Part shown: piece by piece, positions 1 to 6,992 of the stretch
How the letters are laid out: each line of letters begins with the position of its first letter
Position numbering within the stretch: the first letter of the stretch is position 1
Source of the DNA: an uncultured Planctomycetaceae bacterium
GTDB taxonomy: Bacteria > Planctomycetota > Planctomycetia > Pirellulales > UBA1268
Reading direction: 5' to 3'
NCBI GenBank assembly: GCA_937900985.1
Contig: CALCGM010000574.1
Span: 1 to 9,629 of the forward strand
DNA: 9,629 bases
Translations under genes and position numbers: made by a program
The notes under the pieces: model-generated
Seen by the model: the letters and a program-made list of their open reading frames with translations, nothing else
Databases searched by the model: none
Told to the model about the DNA's origin: nothing

Positions 1-118
1 ATCTCCGACATTTCTGGGCGTTTTGATCCCGGTGCCCGGCAGGCATGGCAGCAGCCGCATGGCCGCCACCGGTGGATGCAACCGGGGGGAGTAGCAAAAG
101 GCCCAAGCCGGGAGAAGG
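1..118. other. Left-edge non-coding stretch, no gene assigned
   Basis: This stretch lies downstream of ftr and runs to the window edge. On the minus strand an open frame starts at an ATG (60-58) and stays open to the edge for 20 codons. It could be the start of a next gene in the ftr direction, but it has no convincing ribosome binding site and is too short to identify. A 10-bp perfect palindrome, CCACCGGTGG, lies at 66-75. I see no T-tract terminator for ftr here. Confidence 0.3.
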
Positions 119-1045
119 TCAGTCGGCCCGGTCTGCCGGACGTGGGGCCGTTGGGGCTGCCGAGAGAAGCTGGTGAAGATGGAAATGAAACTTGCCCAGC
201 CTGCCGCCGTAGTTGCCTGCGGCGATCGCCAGCGTGCCCTCGCCCGCTGCTGCCCGGAGGGCGGCCACCATTGCTGAGGCAACGGCGGCCTCATCAACGC
301 CGTCGATCACGATCTCAAGAGCCGCCACGGCTCCCTCGACCAGTTCGCTCACCGTCCGCCCCACCAGCGACGGGCAGAAGGCATCGTTGGTGCTCGCCCG
401 CAAGGCGGCATAGCGGGAGCCGACCTTGCTGCCGGAACGGACAACGCCCCCAGGGAACGGGGTGATCGTGCCTGGAACTGCAGCGATTGCGTCGACCGCC
501 CGACGGGCTGCAGTCAGAGCCGCTTCGAGCGAACGGCCCTGCAGGATGATGTTGCCGCCGCCAACTCCCTTGCAAATGCCAATCGACTCCTCGATGAGAA
601 ACTCACCATCCATCACGGGCACTCGCCAGATGCGCCGGCCGTCGAAGAGCTTCGTCTTCTCAAAGCCGTCGCCAAAAAAGCGGACATGCTTCCCCAGTGG
701 AGCCCGCTCCTCGGCATCGGGGAGCCCGTCAAACACATTCACCGTCGGGCAGGTCAGCAGGCACTGCGCGGTGCGGTTGGCCACCGCCTTGGCGAGCGAC
801 TCCGAGGCGAAGCCGAAGGCGAGCAGGCTGGCAGCCGGCCGTCCATCCGGCGACTGCGAGCTGTCCAGGAATCCCTCCACACCGATTTCGGCATCGCAGC
901 CGATGACGCTCGTCCCGTAGCCACAGGCAGCCTCGCAGGCCGCCCGCAGCCAGTGCGCGTCGTGGGCGGTCACGATCAGCCGGGAAAACCGCAGCCGAAA
1001 CGCCTCGGCAAAAGTGTCGACAATTTGTGTCTCGCCAAGCTGCAC
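119..1045 (-). CDS. ftr: Formylmethanofuran:tetrahydromethanopterin N-formyltransferase (Ftr/FhcD)
   Basis: This 308-residue protein should transfer the formyl group between tetrahydromethanopterin (H4MPT) and methanofuran, in the cytoplasm. In bacteria that carry it, the enzyme belongs to the formyltransferase/hydrolase branch that oxidises formaldehyde-level C1 units to formate. Family signatures run the full length: an N-terminal DTFAEAF, then GTSVIGCDAEIG, SPDGRP, FFGDGF, a VPVMDGEFLIEES segment, TPFPGG followed by SKVGSRY, STNDAFCPSL, and a C-terminal GNYGGRLGKFHFHLH. The length matches archaeal Ftr (about 300 residues), apart from a short A/P-rich tail of about 13 residues. The start is GTG, chosen because an AGAGGAG ribosome binding site sits 7 nt upstream and the family N-terminus begins there. 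The neighbours are unrelated, and no other fhc, mch or mtd gene is visible. The family call is secure. The direction of the reaction in vivo is inferred. Confidence 0.95.
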   Translation of the reverse strand: MQLGETQIVDTFAEAFRLRFSRLIVTAHDAHWLRAACEAACGYGTSVIGCDAEIGVEGFLDSSQSPDGRPAASLLAFGFASESLAKAVANRTAQCLLTCPTVNVFDGLPDAEERAPLGKHVRFFGDGFEKTKLFDGRRIWRVPVMDGEFLIEESIGICKGVGGGNIILQGRSLEAALTAARRAVDAIAAVPGTITPFPGGVVRSGSKVGSRYAALRASTNDAFCPSLVGRTVSELVEGAVAALEIVIDGVDEAAVASAMVAALRAAAGEGTLAIAAGNYGGRLGKFHFHLHQLLSAAPTAPRPADRAD

Positions 1046-1093
1046 GACGCGGCTCCTCTGAATGCTCCGAACTGCCCGGACGGCCGACTGTCA

Positions 1094-1106
1094 GGAAACG
1101 GTTTCC
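1094..1106. promoter_or_regulatory. 13-bp perfect inverted repeat between divergent genes
   Basis: GGAAAC-G-GTTTCC is a perfect palindrome with a 1-bp centre. It lies in the 185-bp spacer between the divergent starts of ftr (1045) and the exported-protein gene (1231), about 50 bp upstream of the ftr GTG. Its position suits an operator for ftr or for both genes. It is short, so chance is possible, and I found no clear -35/-10 pair to anchor it. Confidence 0.3.
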
Positions 1107-1230
1107 CGATCGTTTTGGCAGCGTGTCTTTCGCGGTGCCATGTCGTATCATGACGCTTCAGCCCATGCCCAACCACGGCGCATGGCTCTGCCCGCCTTGT
1201 TCATCCGCGTCTTGCAAGGAACGAAAACAG

Positions 1231-3474
1231 ATGGCCATGACATCCTGTCCGACCCACCGCCCGCGGCGCGCCCAGCTGTTTGGCGGTGTGACCTCCATCG
1301 CGATGCTGCTCTGCTGCCCGTTTGCGACCGCCGCCGATCCGCAAAAGAGCGGCATTGAGGTGGTGCCAGCCGATGCCGCCTTCTTCTCCGGATCCCTGCT
1401 GCTCAAAGAGCAGGTTGAGATGGTCCGCAACAGCAATGCGATGCAGGCGATCCTCGACCTGCCCGCGGTGAAGATGGGCCTCGACCAGCTCGAAGACATG
1501 CAGTCGATGCCGGGCAGCCCGCTGTCGATGGCCTCCACCTTCATGGAGCTGCCGGAAAACAAGCAGGCCCTCGACCTGCTCACTGACATGGTCTCCCGCG
1601 ACACCTTCGTCTACGGCGAAGCCTCCTGCATCCAGTTCACCAAGCTGCTGATGGCCTTGCAGCGTGCCAATCAGATGGCAAGCCTTTCGCAGGCCGTCGA
1701 TGATGGGCTCGACGATGCAGATCTCGGCTCCGAGGAGGCTGCGGCTCGCCTGTTCTTCGAGGCTCTTGCCGACAATATCGACGACCTCGTGCTGCCCGAC
1801 CTTGTCTGGGGCTTCCAGACGACCATGGGCGATGCGGCCACGCAGCAGCTCGCCCGGCTTGAGGTGCTGCTGAAGCTCGTCACCCAGACCCAGCCAATGC
1901 TCGCCGATGCCCTCACTCGCGAGACGATCGACGGCGGGGAGCTGATCGTGCTCACGCTCTCGGGCGAACTCGCTCCCTGGGACAACCTCGGCCTCGATGC
2001 CTACAGCGATGATCCCGACGCCGTCGACAAGGTGGTCGACAAGCTGCGATCGCTGGACCTCGTGATCGGCCTCGGCCTGGTGGGCGACCGCGTGGTGATC
2101 TCGATCGGCGACTCGATCGACCATCTCTCAAAGCTCGCCGCCGCTTCGGCAGGCACGGGCCTCGCCTCCATCGACGCCTTCGCTCCCTACCGCGAGGCAG
2201 GCGAGGCCAAGGTCACCTCGATCGGCTATGTCAGCAAAGAGTTTGTGGAGATCCTCAGCCCGACCGGTGACGACCTCCGCATGCTGGCGAAGTTTGCCGA
2301 GCCGATGGCAGCCAAGGCCGAGCTGCCCGAAGGTGCCGGCGAGGATGCCCGCCGCGGCCTCGAGCAGATGGCCGATGAGTATGAGGAGATGCTCCCCGAG
2401 CCTGGTGCCTACATGGGCTATGCCTTCATGACCGACACTGGCTTCGCAGGTGAGAGCTGGAACTGGTCGAGCAACGTCGCCCTCGACGCCTCGCAGCCGC
2501 TGGGGATTCTCGCCCATGTTGGCGGCTCGCCGTTTGCAGTCGTGGCCTCACGGACCTCGGTCGATGCCCTCAACCTGGAAGCGCTCATCGGCTGGGGTGG
2601 CATGGCCAGGGACTACTTCGAAAAGTACCTGATCGAGAAGATGGACGACGACGATCGGGAGAAGTTTGACGAAGCCCGCGAAACGTTTGGGCCTCTGCTG
2701 AAAGATCTGATTGACACGCTCGTCAACAAGTTTGCTCCGGCCCTTGCCGACCGGCAGTTTGCCCTGGTGCTCGACGATGAGACAAAGGTGGAGCGGCTGC
2801 AGAAGGAGCTTCCCTCCTCGGCCGATCCGCTGCCCATCGTGGAGCCGGCGATCGTGTTTGGCCTGGCCGATTCGGAGCTCTTCAAGGAAGGCCTCAACGA
2901 TCTGTTTGCTCTCTCCGACAGGCTGCTCGCCGTGATCCGCGAGAAGAATCCTGAGGCCGTGCCAGCTGGCTACAGCATCCCCGAGCCGGCCAAGGAATCG
3001 GTTGCCGATGGCACCGTCTGGAGCTTCCCGATTCCTCAGGCAGGGCTGCCAGAGGAGATCGCGCCCGCGATCGGCCTCGGCAAGGACGTGGCTGTCTTCT
3101 CGCTCGTTCCCGGGCAGGCCGGGCGGCTGCTGACCGCTGTCGACCTGGAGACGGCCTCCGCCCTGGGCGGCTTCGATCGCCCGCTGGGGGCTGCGGCCGC
3201 GGCCGATGTGCCAGCGATGATCGATGTGCTGGAAGCCTGGCTCATCTATGCGGCCCGCTACGCCTCAGTGCAGCAGCGGGAAGGCATGGTCGACGCCGAT
3301 GTCGAGCTCTCGGCAAGTGACGAGAGCCCGATGATCGCCCCGTTCTTCGAGCAGTTCCAGGTCGTGCTCGATGCCTGCCGCTGCCTCAAGGCGGGCGTCG
3401 CCGAGCAGACGATCGAGTCGGGTGTCACCATCACCCGCTGGAAGAACCTGATCGAAGACATGCCGGCCCGCTGA
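1231..3474 (+). CDS. Large exported protein of unknown function
   Basis: I do not recognise a characterised family. The 747-residue product begins with a typical Sec signal peptide: basic residues (R10, R12, R13), a hydrophobic stretch at about 16-34, and a probable cleavage near A35 (TAA/DP). No further membrane helix is evident, so it is probably periplasmic or surface-associated. The mature part starts VVPADAAFFSGSLLLKEQ and is acidic and helix-rich, with many Asp/Glu (for example KMDDDDREKFDE near residue 475) and alternating hydrophobic segments. The opening loosely recalls secreted planctomycete and DUF3352-type hypothetical proteins, but I cannot confirm that. The frame stays open upstream to 1027, but I chose ATG 1231 because the signal peptide begins there and AAGGA lies 10 nt upstream. 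ATG 1237 is an alternative. The gene converges with ribD, leaving 14 bp between stops. Confidence 0.85.
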   Translation: MAMTSCPTHRPRRAQLFGGVTSIAMLLCCPFATAADPQKSGIEVVPADAAFFSGSLLLKEQVEMVRNSNAMQAILDLPAVKMGLDQLEDMQSMPGSPLSMASTFMELPENKQALDLLTDMVSRDTFVYGEASCIQFTKLLMALQRANQMASLSQAVDDGLDDADLGSEEAAARLFFEALADNIDDLVLPDLVWGFQTTMGDAATQQLARLEVLLKLVTQTQPMLADALTRETIDGGELIVLTLSGELAPWDNLGLDAYSDDPDAVDKVVDKLRSLDLVIGLGLVGDRVVISIGDSIDHLSKLAAASAGTGLASIDAFAPYREAGEAKVTSIGYVSKEFVEILSPTGDDLRMLAKFAEPMAAKAELPEGAGEDARRGLEQMADEYEEMLPEPGAYMGYAFMTDTGFAGESWNWSSNVALDASQPLGILAHVGGSPFAVVASRTSVDALNLEALIGWGGMARDYFEKYLIEKMDDDDREKFDEARETFGPLLKDLIDTLVNKFAPALADRQFALVLDDETKVERLQKELPSSADPLPIVEPAIVFGLADSELFKEGLNDLFALSDRLLAVIREKNPEAVPAGYSIPEPAKESVADGTVWSFPIPQAGLPEEIAPAIGLGKDVAVFSLVPGQAGRLLTAVDLETASALGGFDRPLGAAAAADVPAMIDVLEAWLIYAARYASVQQREGMVDADVELSASDESPMIAPFFEQFQVVLDACRCLKAGVAEQTIESGVTITRWKNLIEDMPAR

Positions 3475-3488
3475 GCGGCCCGCAGCAG

Positions 3489-4598
3489 CTACGAGCGGGC
3501 CACCCGCCCGCGAATGAAGCAGTCGTTGCCGAGGCTCTCGATCGACTCGATCGAGAGCCTCGGTGCATTTTGCATGCTGCTGATGCCCAGCCCTGCCACG
3601 GCGGCCGGGGCCTGGCTGCCGCCAATGATCTTCGGGGCAATGAAGGCCTGCACCTCATCCACCAGGCCCGCGTCAAAGAATCCGCCCAGCACCGTCGGGC
3701 CGCCCTCCACCAGCAGATTCGTGAGCCGGCGGCGGCCAAGCTCGGCCAGCAGTTCGGCAATCGCCGCGGTCTGGGCGGCCTGCCCTGACTGCCAGACCTC
3801 GCAGCCGGCCTCCTGCAGCCGACTGACGGCGTCTTGCGGAGCTTCCGGGCCGACGGCGATCAGCGTGGGATGCTCGCCTGCGGTCTGTGCGAGCTGGCTG
3901 GTGATCGGCAGCCGCGCCCGGGCATCGAGCACGATCCGCAGCAGCGACCGCGGCCCCGAAGGCCGGGCGGTGAGCATGGGATCATCGGCGAGGGCGGTGC
4001 CGATCCCCACGAGAATCGCATCGACCCGTGCCCGCAGGCGGTGCACCACGGCCCGCGAGGCTGCCGACGAGATCCAGCGGCTCTCGCCACTGGCCGTGGC
4101 CACATGGCCGTCGAGGCTCATCGCCCACTTGGCGATCACCCAAGGCCGGCCATGAACGGCGAGCGTGGCAAAGGCCGCGATCAGCCGCTGGGCCTGCTCG
4201 GCTTCCACGCCTTCGGCCACGTCAACGCCCGCCGCACGCAGCCTCGCGATGCCGCGGCCCGAGGCGTGGGCAGCCGGATCGACCGCTCCCACGACAACCC
4301 GTCGAATCCCTGCTGCCAGGATCGCGTCGGTGCAGGGAGGCGTTTTGCCATGGTGGCAGCAGGGCTCGAGCGTGACCACGAGCGTGCTGCCGCGGGCGGC
4401 GGGGCCAGCAGCCGCCAGGGCCGCCACCTCGGCGTGGGGCCCGCCAAAGCGGGCATGCCAGCCCTCGCCAATCGTGCTCCCCGCCGCATCGAGCACCACC
4501 GCCCCGACCATGGGGTTGGGCTCCACAAGCCCTTCCCCGCGGCGGGCCAGCTCCAGGGCCCGCTGCATAGCGCCGCGTTCGCAGTCGCGTGCGGTCAT
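3489..4598 (-). CDS. ribD: Bifunctional riboflavin biosynthesis deaminase/reductase RibD
   Basis: RibD catalyses two consecutive cytosolic steps of riboflavin synthesis: deamination of diaminohydroxyphosphoribosylaminopyrimidine, then NADPH-dependent reduction of the ribosyl group. The 369-residue length is normal. The N-terminal deaminase (about 1-145) has PNPMVG (27-32), the zinc/catalytic HAE (H55, E57), and PCCHHGKTPPC (C80 and C89 as zinc ligands). The C-terminal reductase (about 150-369) has KWAMSLDG (157-164), SGESRWIS (170-177), the segment around ILVGIGTALADDP, and the late LLVEGGPTVLGGF. One oddity is that the usual DPNP motif between the domains reads DPAA (107-110). The ATG overlaps the stop of the upstream SEC-C/TPR gene by 4 bp (ATGA), and no good Shine-Dalgarno sequence precedes it, so translation is probably coupled. 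No other rib gene is in the window, although the frame continues normally to its stop. Confidence 0.97.
   Translation of the reverse strand: MTARDCERGAMQRALELARRGEGLVEPNPMVGAVVLDAAGSTIGEGWHARFGGPHAEVAALAAAGPAARGSTLVVTLEPCCHHGKTPPCTDAILAAGIRRVVVGAVDPAAHASGRGIARLRAAGVDVAEGVEAEQAQRLIAAFATLAVHGRPWVIAKWAMSLDGHVATASGESRWISSAASRAVVHRLRARVDAILVGIGTALADDPMLTARPSGPRSLLRIVLDARARLPITSQLAQTAGEHPTLIAVGPEAPQDAVSRLQEAGCEVWQSGQAAQTAAIAELLAELGRRRLTNLLVEGGPTVLGGFFDAGLVDEVQAFIAPKIIGGSQAPAAVAGLGISSMQNAPRLSIESIESLGNDCFIRGRVARS
3529..3563. repeat. 35-bp near-perfect palindrome inside the 3' end of ribD
   Basis: Two perfect 17-bp arms (3529-3545 and 3547-3563) flank a single central base. In RNA either strand would form a very stable hairpin after opening a small loop. 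The site is coding: it specifies RibD residues P346-G357 (PRLSIESIESLG). It lies 55 bp past the stop of the convergent exported-protein gene. On the plus strand the right arm is followed by TGCATTTTGCAT, a weak T-run, so it could help end plus-strand transcription. On the minus strand no T-tract follows. A role as terminator or protein-binding site is inference. Confidence 0.6.
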
Positions 4599-6796
4599 GA
4601 ACCGGGCGTCCAGATCGTCTTCTTTTCACCGCCGCCGGCAGCAGGAGCATCGCTGCCGGGCGTCCAGAGGCCCGACGACGCCGGCGGAGCGGCCGCCGCT
4701 GGGCCGCCACCACCCGGAGCTCCCGCTGGCGGCATCCCGCCAGCCTGGGCTGCCGCCATCGCCGAGAGGTCGATGCCGGCCTCGGCAAACACTGCCGCCA
4801 CCGCCTGCAGCACCCGCTGATCCTGCGGGCCGCGGCGAATCCGGTCGAGCATCCGCTGCATGGAGATCTGATCGCCGCGCTGCAGGGCCAGCCGCAGCTC
4901 GGCCACGTCGAGCATCGCCTCGCTCGCCCCGAGCGCGGCGGCGATCTTCCGCAGCCGGCCAAGGATCTCAAGTTTTTCGGTCGTGGTCTCCGCCCGCTCC
5001 TCAAGGAAGCTCAAGGCCCGCCACTGGTCGGCGGGCTCTGTGCCGGCCTCGGGCGACTTGGCCCGCTCGAGCAGTTCATTGGCAGCCCGCACCGCCGAAA
5101 GCTCGAAGCCCGACGCGATCGACATCTCCAGCAGCAGCCGCAGCTGATCGAGGGAGAGCGGACCGAGCGCAACGCGGTGCCACCGCATCGGTGGCAGCTC
5201 TTCCACCGGGGAAGCCGACTCAACCGGGCTCTCGGGAGCCAGGCCCAGGTCGCTGCGGAGAGAGGTCCAGGCCTCGCTCACCACCTCCAGGGCCGCGGTC
5301 ACCTGCCCCGCCAGCAGCATCGCCTCCACCCGGCGGCGGCCGTCGGTGTCGCCCACCGCCTCGCGGGGTGTGCGGCCGAGCAGCTCCGGCAGTGGAGTCG
5401 CTGGCCACTCGGCGGCAAAGCGGCTCCAGACGGCTTCACGCTGCTGCCGCATCGCCTTGTCAAACGCTCCCGAGTCGGCCGCCTGCTCAGGGGTGAGCGA
5501 CGATGGCGTGTGCGGCCGAAACTGCGCCGAGAGCAGCCAGTTGGTCGGCGTGGTCAGCGACGTGGCTGCCGCTTCTCCAAACGTCGCGTGCAGCAGCGGC
5601 TCGACCGCCTCGCGGGCTGCGGCGAGATCCGGCCCGAAGCCCTGCAGCACCGCATGAGGGGCACGGTCGGTCTGTTTGCCGAAGATCAGCAGCGAGGCCA
5701 GCAGCAGGGCCGGACGCTCCTCGGTGACAGCGGCGTCGTAGACCCGCCACACCGACCGCGGCGGCACCGCGTTGCGGCTGACCCAGTTGGAGCGGTCAAA
5801 CGGCACGCTCTCGAAGCGGCCGTCGTGCCGCAGCGTGTCTTCCACCAGGTCGAGGTCGAGCGGCCCGCCGGCGGCGTCTGCCGCGGGGATCTCCAGCATC
5901 GCCTGGGAGAGCGGCACGGTCGGCGACCGCTCGGGGTTGGCCTCCTGCTCAAGCACAATCGCCCGGCCGATCGCCTCAATGGCATCGTCTTCGGACACTC
6001 CCGGCAGCCCTGCCACCTTCACCCAGGCCTCCGCCGCTTCGAACGGCCGAGCCAGCTTCTCGCAGAGGATCGCGATGTTGGTGAAGAGCTCCCGGCATTC
6101 GCCCGCCACACCCTTGAGCGTGCGAAACGTCTTCAGGGCTTTGGTGAGCCGCCATTCGTCGGCGTGCTTCATCGCCGCCTGAAACTCAAACCGCCAGGGC
6201 GAGTCGTCGGCGGTCGGCAGCAGAGCCGGACGGGCCCGCAAGGCCGGCGGAACGCCCTCACGGCCAATCATCGCCGCCACCGCCTGCCGGTCGTCGTCGC
6301 TGCCGAGGCCGCGGTCGTCGACCCACTCCAGCAGGCCCTGGGCCATGCCCACCTGACCGGCCTGAGCAGCTGCCTGCATCAGGGTGAAGGCGATCCGCGT
6401 CAGTTCTTCGGTGGTTGCCCCCTCAGCCGGCATGCTTTCGCGGGCCGCATCAAACGCGGCGGCGGCCTCCTGCATGTTGTCGGCGAGCGCCAAGCAGATC
6501 GCCGACTGGCCAAGCGCCAGCGGGTTGTCGGGAAACGCCGCCAGGAAGGCCTGGTTGGTTGCCATCGCCTGGTCAAACCCGCGAGACGAAAGCTGCAGCT
6601 TTGTCTTGGTCGCCAGCAGGCAGGCCCGACCGGGATGGGCGGCATCGAGGCGGGTGGCCTTCTCGAGCGCGGCAGAATACTGCTCTCCCTCGATCAGCTT
6701 GTCGAGCTGCTCGAGCTCGCCGACGAGATCGGCGCAGCAAAACTTGATCTTCTTATCCTTGCCGCCGGGGCAGGCTGCGTAGGGATCGATGGACAT
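4595..6796 (-). CDS. SEC-C-like motif protein with TPR-type helical repeats
   Basis: The 733-residue protein opens with DPYAACPGG...KFCC (residues 4-21), a SEC-C-type zinc motif. The canonical form has Cys-x-Cys before the Cys-Cys pair; here C9 is present but the second position is Gly (G11), so one ligand is missing. The rest is mostly Ala/Leu/Glu-rich helices that look like degenerate TPR repeats, clearest at about 25-200 and 600-690. LLGRTPREAV near residue 474 resembles a motif I associate with SEC-C proteins. The tail is a Gly/Pro/Ala linker bearing LWTPGS (710-715) and ending in IWTPGS (728-733). No signal peptide is seen, so it is probably a cytoplasmic scaffold; its function is unknown. 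The frame is open up to 7009, but ATG 6796 starts the SEC-C motif and has AAGGAG 11 nt upstream. It overlaps ribD by 4 bp and forms an operon with it. Confidence 0.85.
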   Translation of the reverse strand: MSIDPYAACPGGKDKKIKFCCADLVGELEQLDKLIEGEQYSAALEKATRLDAAHPGRACLLATKTKLQLSSRGFDQAMATNQAFLAAFPDNPLALGQSAICLALADNMQEAAAAFDAARESMPAEGATTEELTRIAFTLMQAAAQAGQVGMAQGLLEWVDDRGLGSDDDRQAVAAMIGREGVPPALRARPALLPTADDSPWRFEFQAAMKHADEWRLTKALKTFRTLKGVAGECRELFTNIAILCEKLARPFEAAEAWVKVAGLPGVSEDDAIEAIGRAIVLEQEANPERSPTVPLSQAMLEIPAADAAGGPLDLDLVEDTLRHDGRFESVPFDRSNWVSRNAVPPRSVWRVYDAAVTEERPALLLASLLIFGKQTDRAPHAVLQGFGPDLAAAREAVEPLLHATFGEAAATSLTTPTNWLLSAQFRPHTPSSLTPEQAADSGAFDKAMRQQREAVWSRFAAEWPATPLPELLGRTPREAVGDTDGRRRVEAMLLAGQVTAALEVVSEAWTSLRSDLGLAPESPVESASPVEELPPMRWHRVALGPLSLDQLRLLLEMSIASGFELSAVRAANELLERAKSPEAGTEPADQWRALSFLEERAETTTEKLEILGRLRKIAAALGASEAMLDVAELRLALQRGDQISMQRMLDRIRRGPQDQRVLQAVAAVFAEAGIDLSAMAAAQAGGMPPAGAPGGGGPAAAAPPASSGLWTPGSDAPAAGGGEKKTIWTPGS

Positions 6797-6804
6797 GGCG
6801 TTGG

Positions 6805-6820
6805 GGTCTCCTTCGAGACC
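6805..6820 (-). promoter_or_regulatory. Hairpin overlapping the ribosome binding site of the SEC-C/TPR gene
   Basis: On the minus strand GGTCTC and GAGACC form a 6-bp stem closing a GAAG tetraloop. The AAGGAG ribosome binding site (6813-6808) lies half in the loop and half in the 3' arm. If transcription starts upstream of it, the hairpin could limit translation of the gene and of ribD coupled to it. Against this, a weak -10-like TACATT lies just upstream and might start the RNA inside the hairpin. Confidence 0.3.
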
Positions 6821-6859
6821 GAATGTACCAGAGCCACTCCCGTCAGAAAGTCGCGGCGG

Positions 6860-6888
6860 TTGTGGCCGCCAAGGGGCTCCGGCATACT
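6860..6888 (+). promoter_or_regulatory. Possible sigma-70-type promoter of the activator gene
   Basis: TTGTGG (6860-6865) and CATACT (6883-6888) are separated by 17 bp, the optimal spacing. The hexamers match the consensus only partly (TTG of the -35, 4 of 6 bases of the -10). It would give a leader of about 98 nt before ATG 6993. I saw no -24/-12 element in this divergent spacer, so the activator gene is not obviously sigma-54 dependent itself. Confidence 0.25.
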
Positions 6889-6992
6889 CATTAAGGCGCA
6901 TGGACAGGCGGCCGGCGCGGCGTTGATCCCTCGTGTGGCCACGCGCCCAGCTCCCCGCCTCGCATTCTCTCCCGCGGCCCAGCGCGACTCCC

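Noticed and set aside
1128..1143. Possible sigma-54 promoter on the minus strand upstream of ftr (TGGCACCGCGAAAGAC)
   Set aside because: The -24 part is good, but the position of the invariant GC reads GA; without the -12 GC it should not work.
1115..1149. TTGGCA and TATCAT as a plus-strand sigma-70 promoter for the exported-protein gene
   Set aside because: The hexamers look acceptable, but the spacing is about 25 bp, far from the 17 bp needed.
1027..1230. Upstream extension of the exported-protein frame to ATG 1027
   Set aside because: The extension would overlap the start of ftr and bury the signal peptide; the ribosome binding site and signal peptide both favour ATG 1231.
4165..5496. 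443-codon plus-strand open frame opposite ribD and the SEC-C/TPR gene
   Set aside because: It is Arg/Pro/Ala/Ser-rich, spans two confidently identified minus-strand genes, and is explained as an antisense shadow of high third-position GC.
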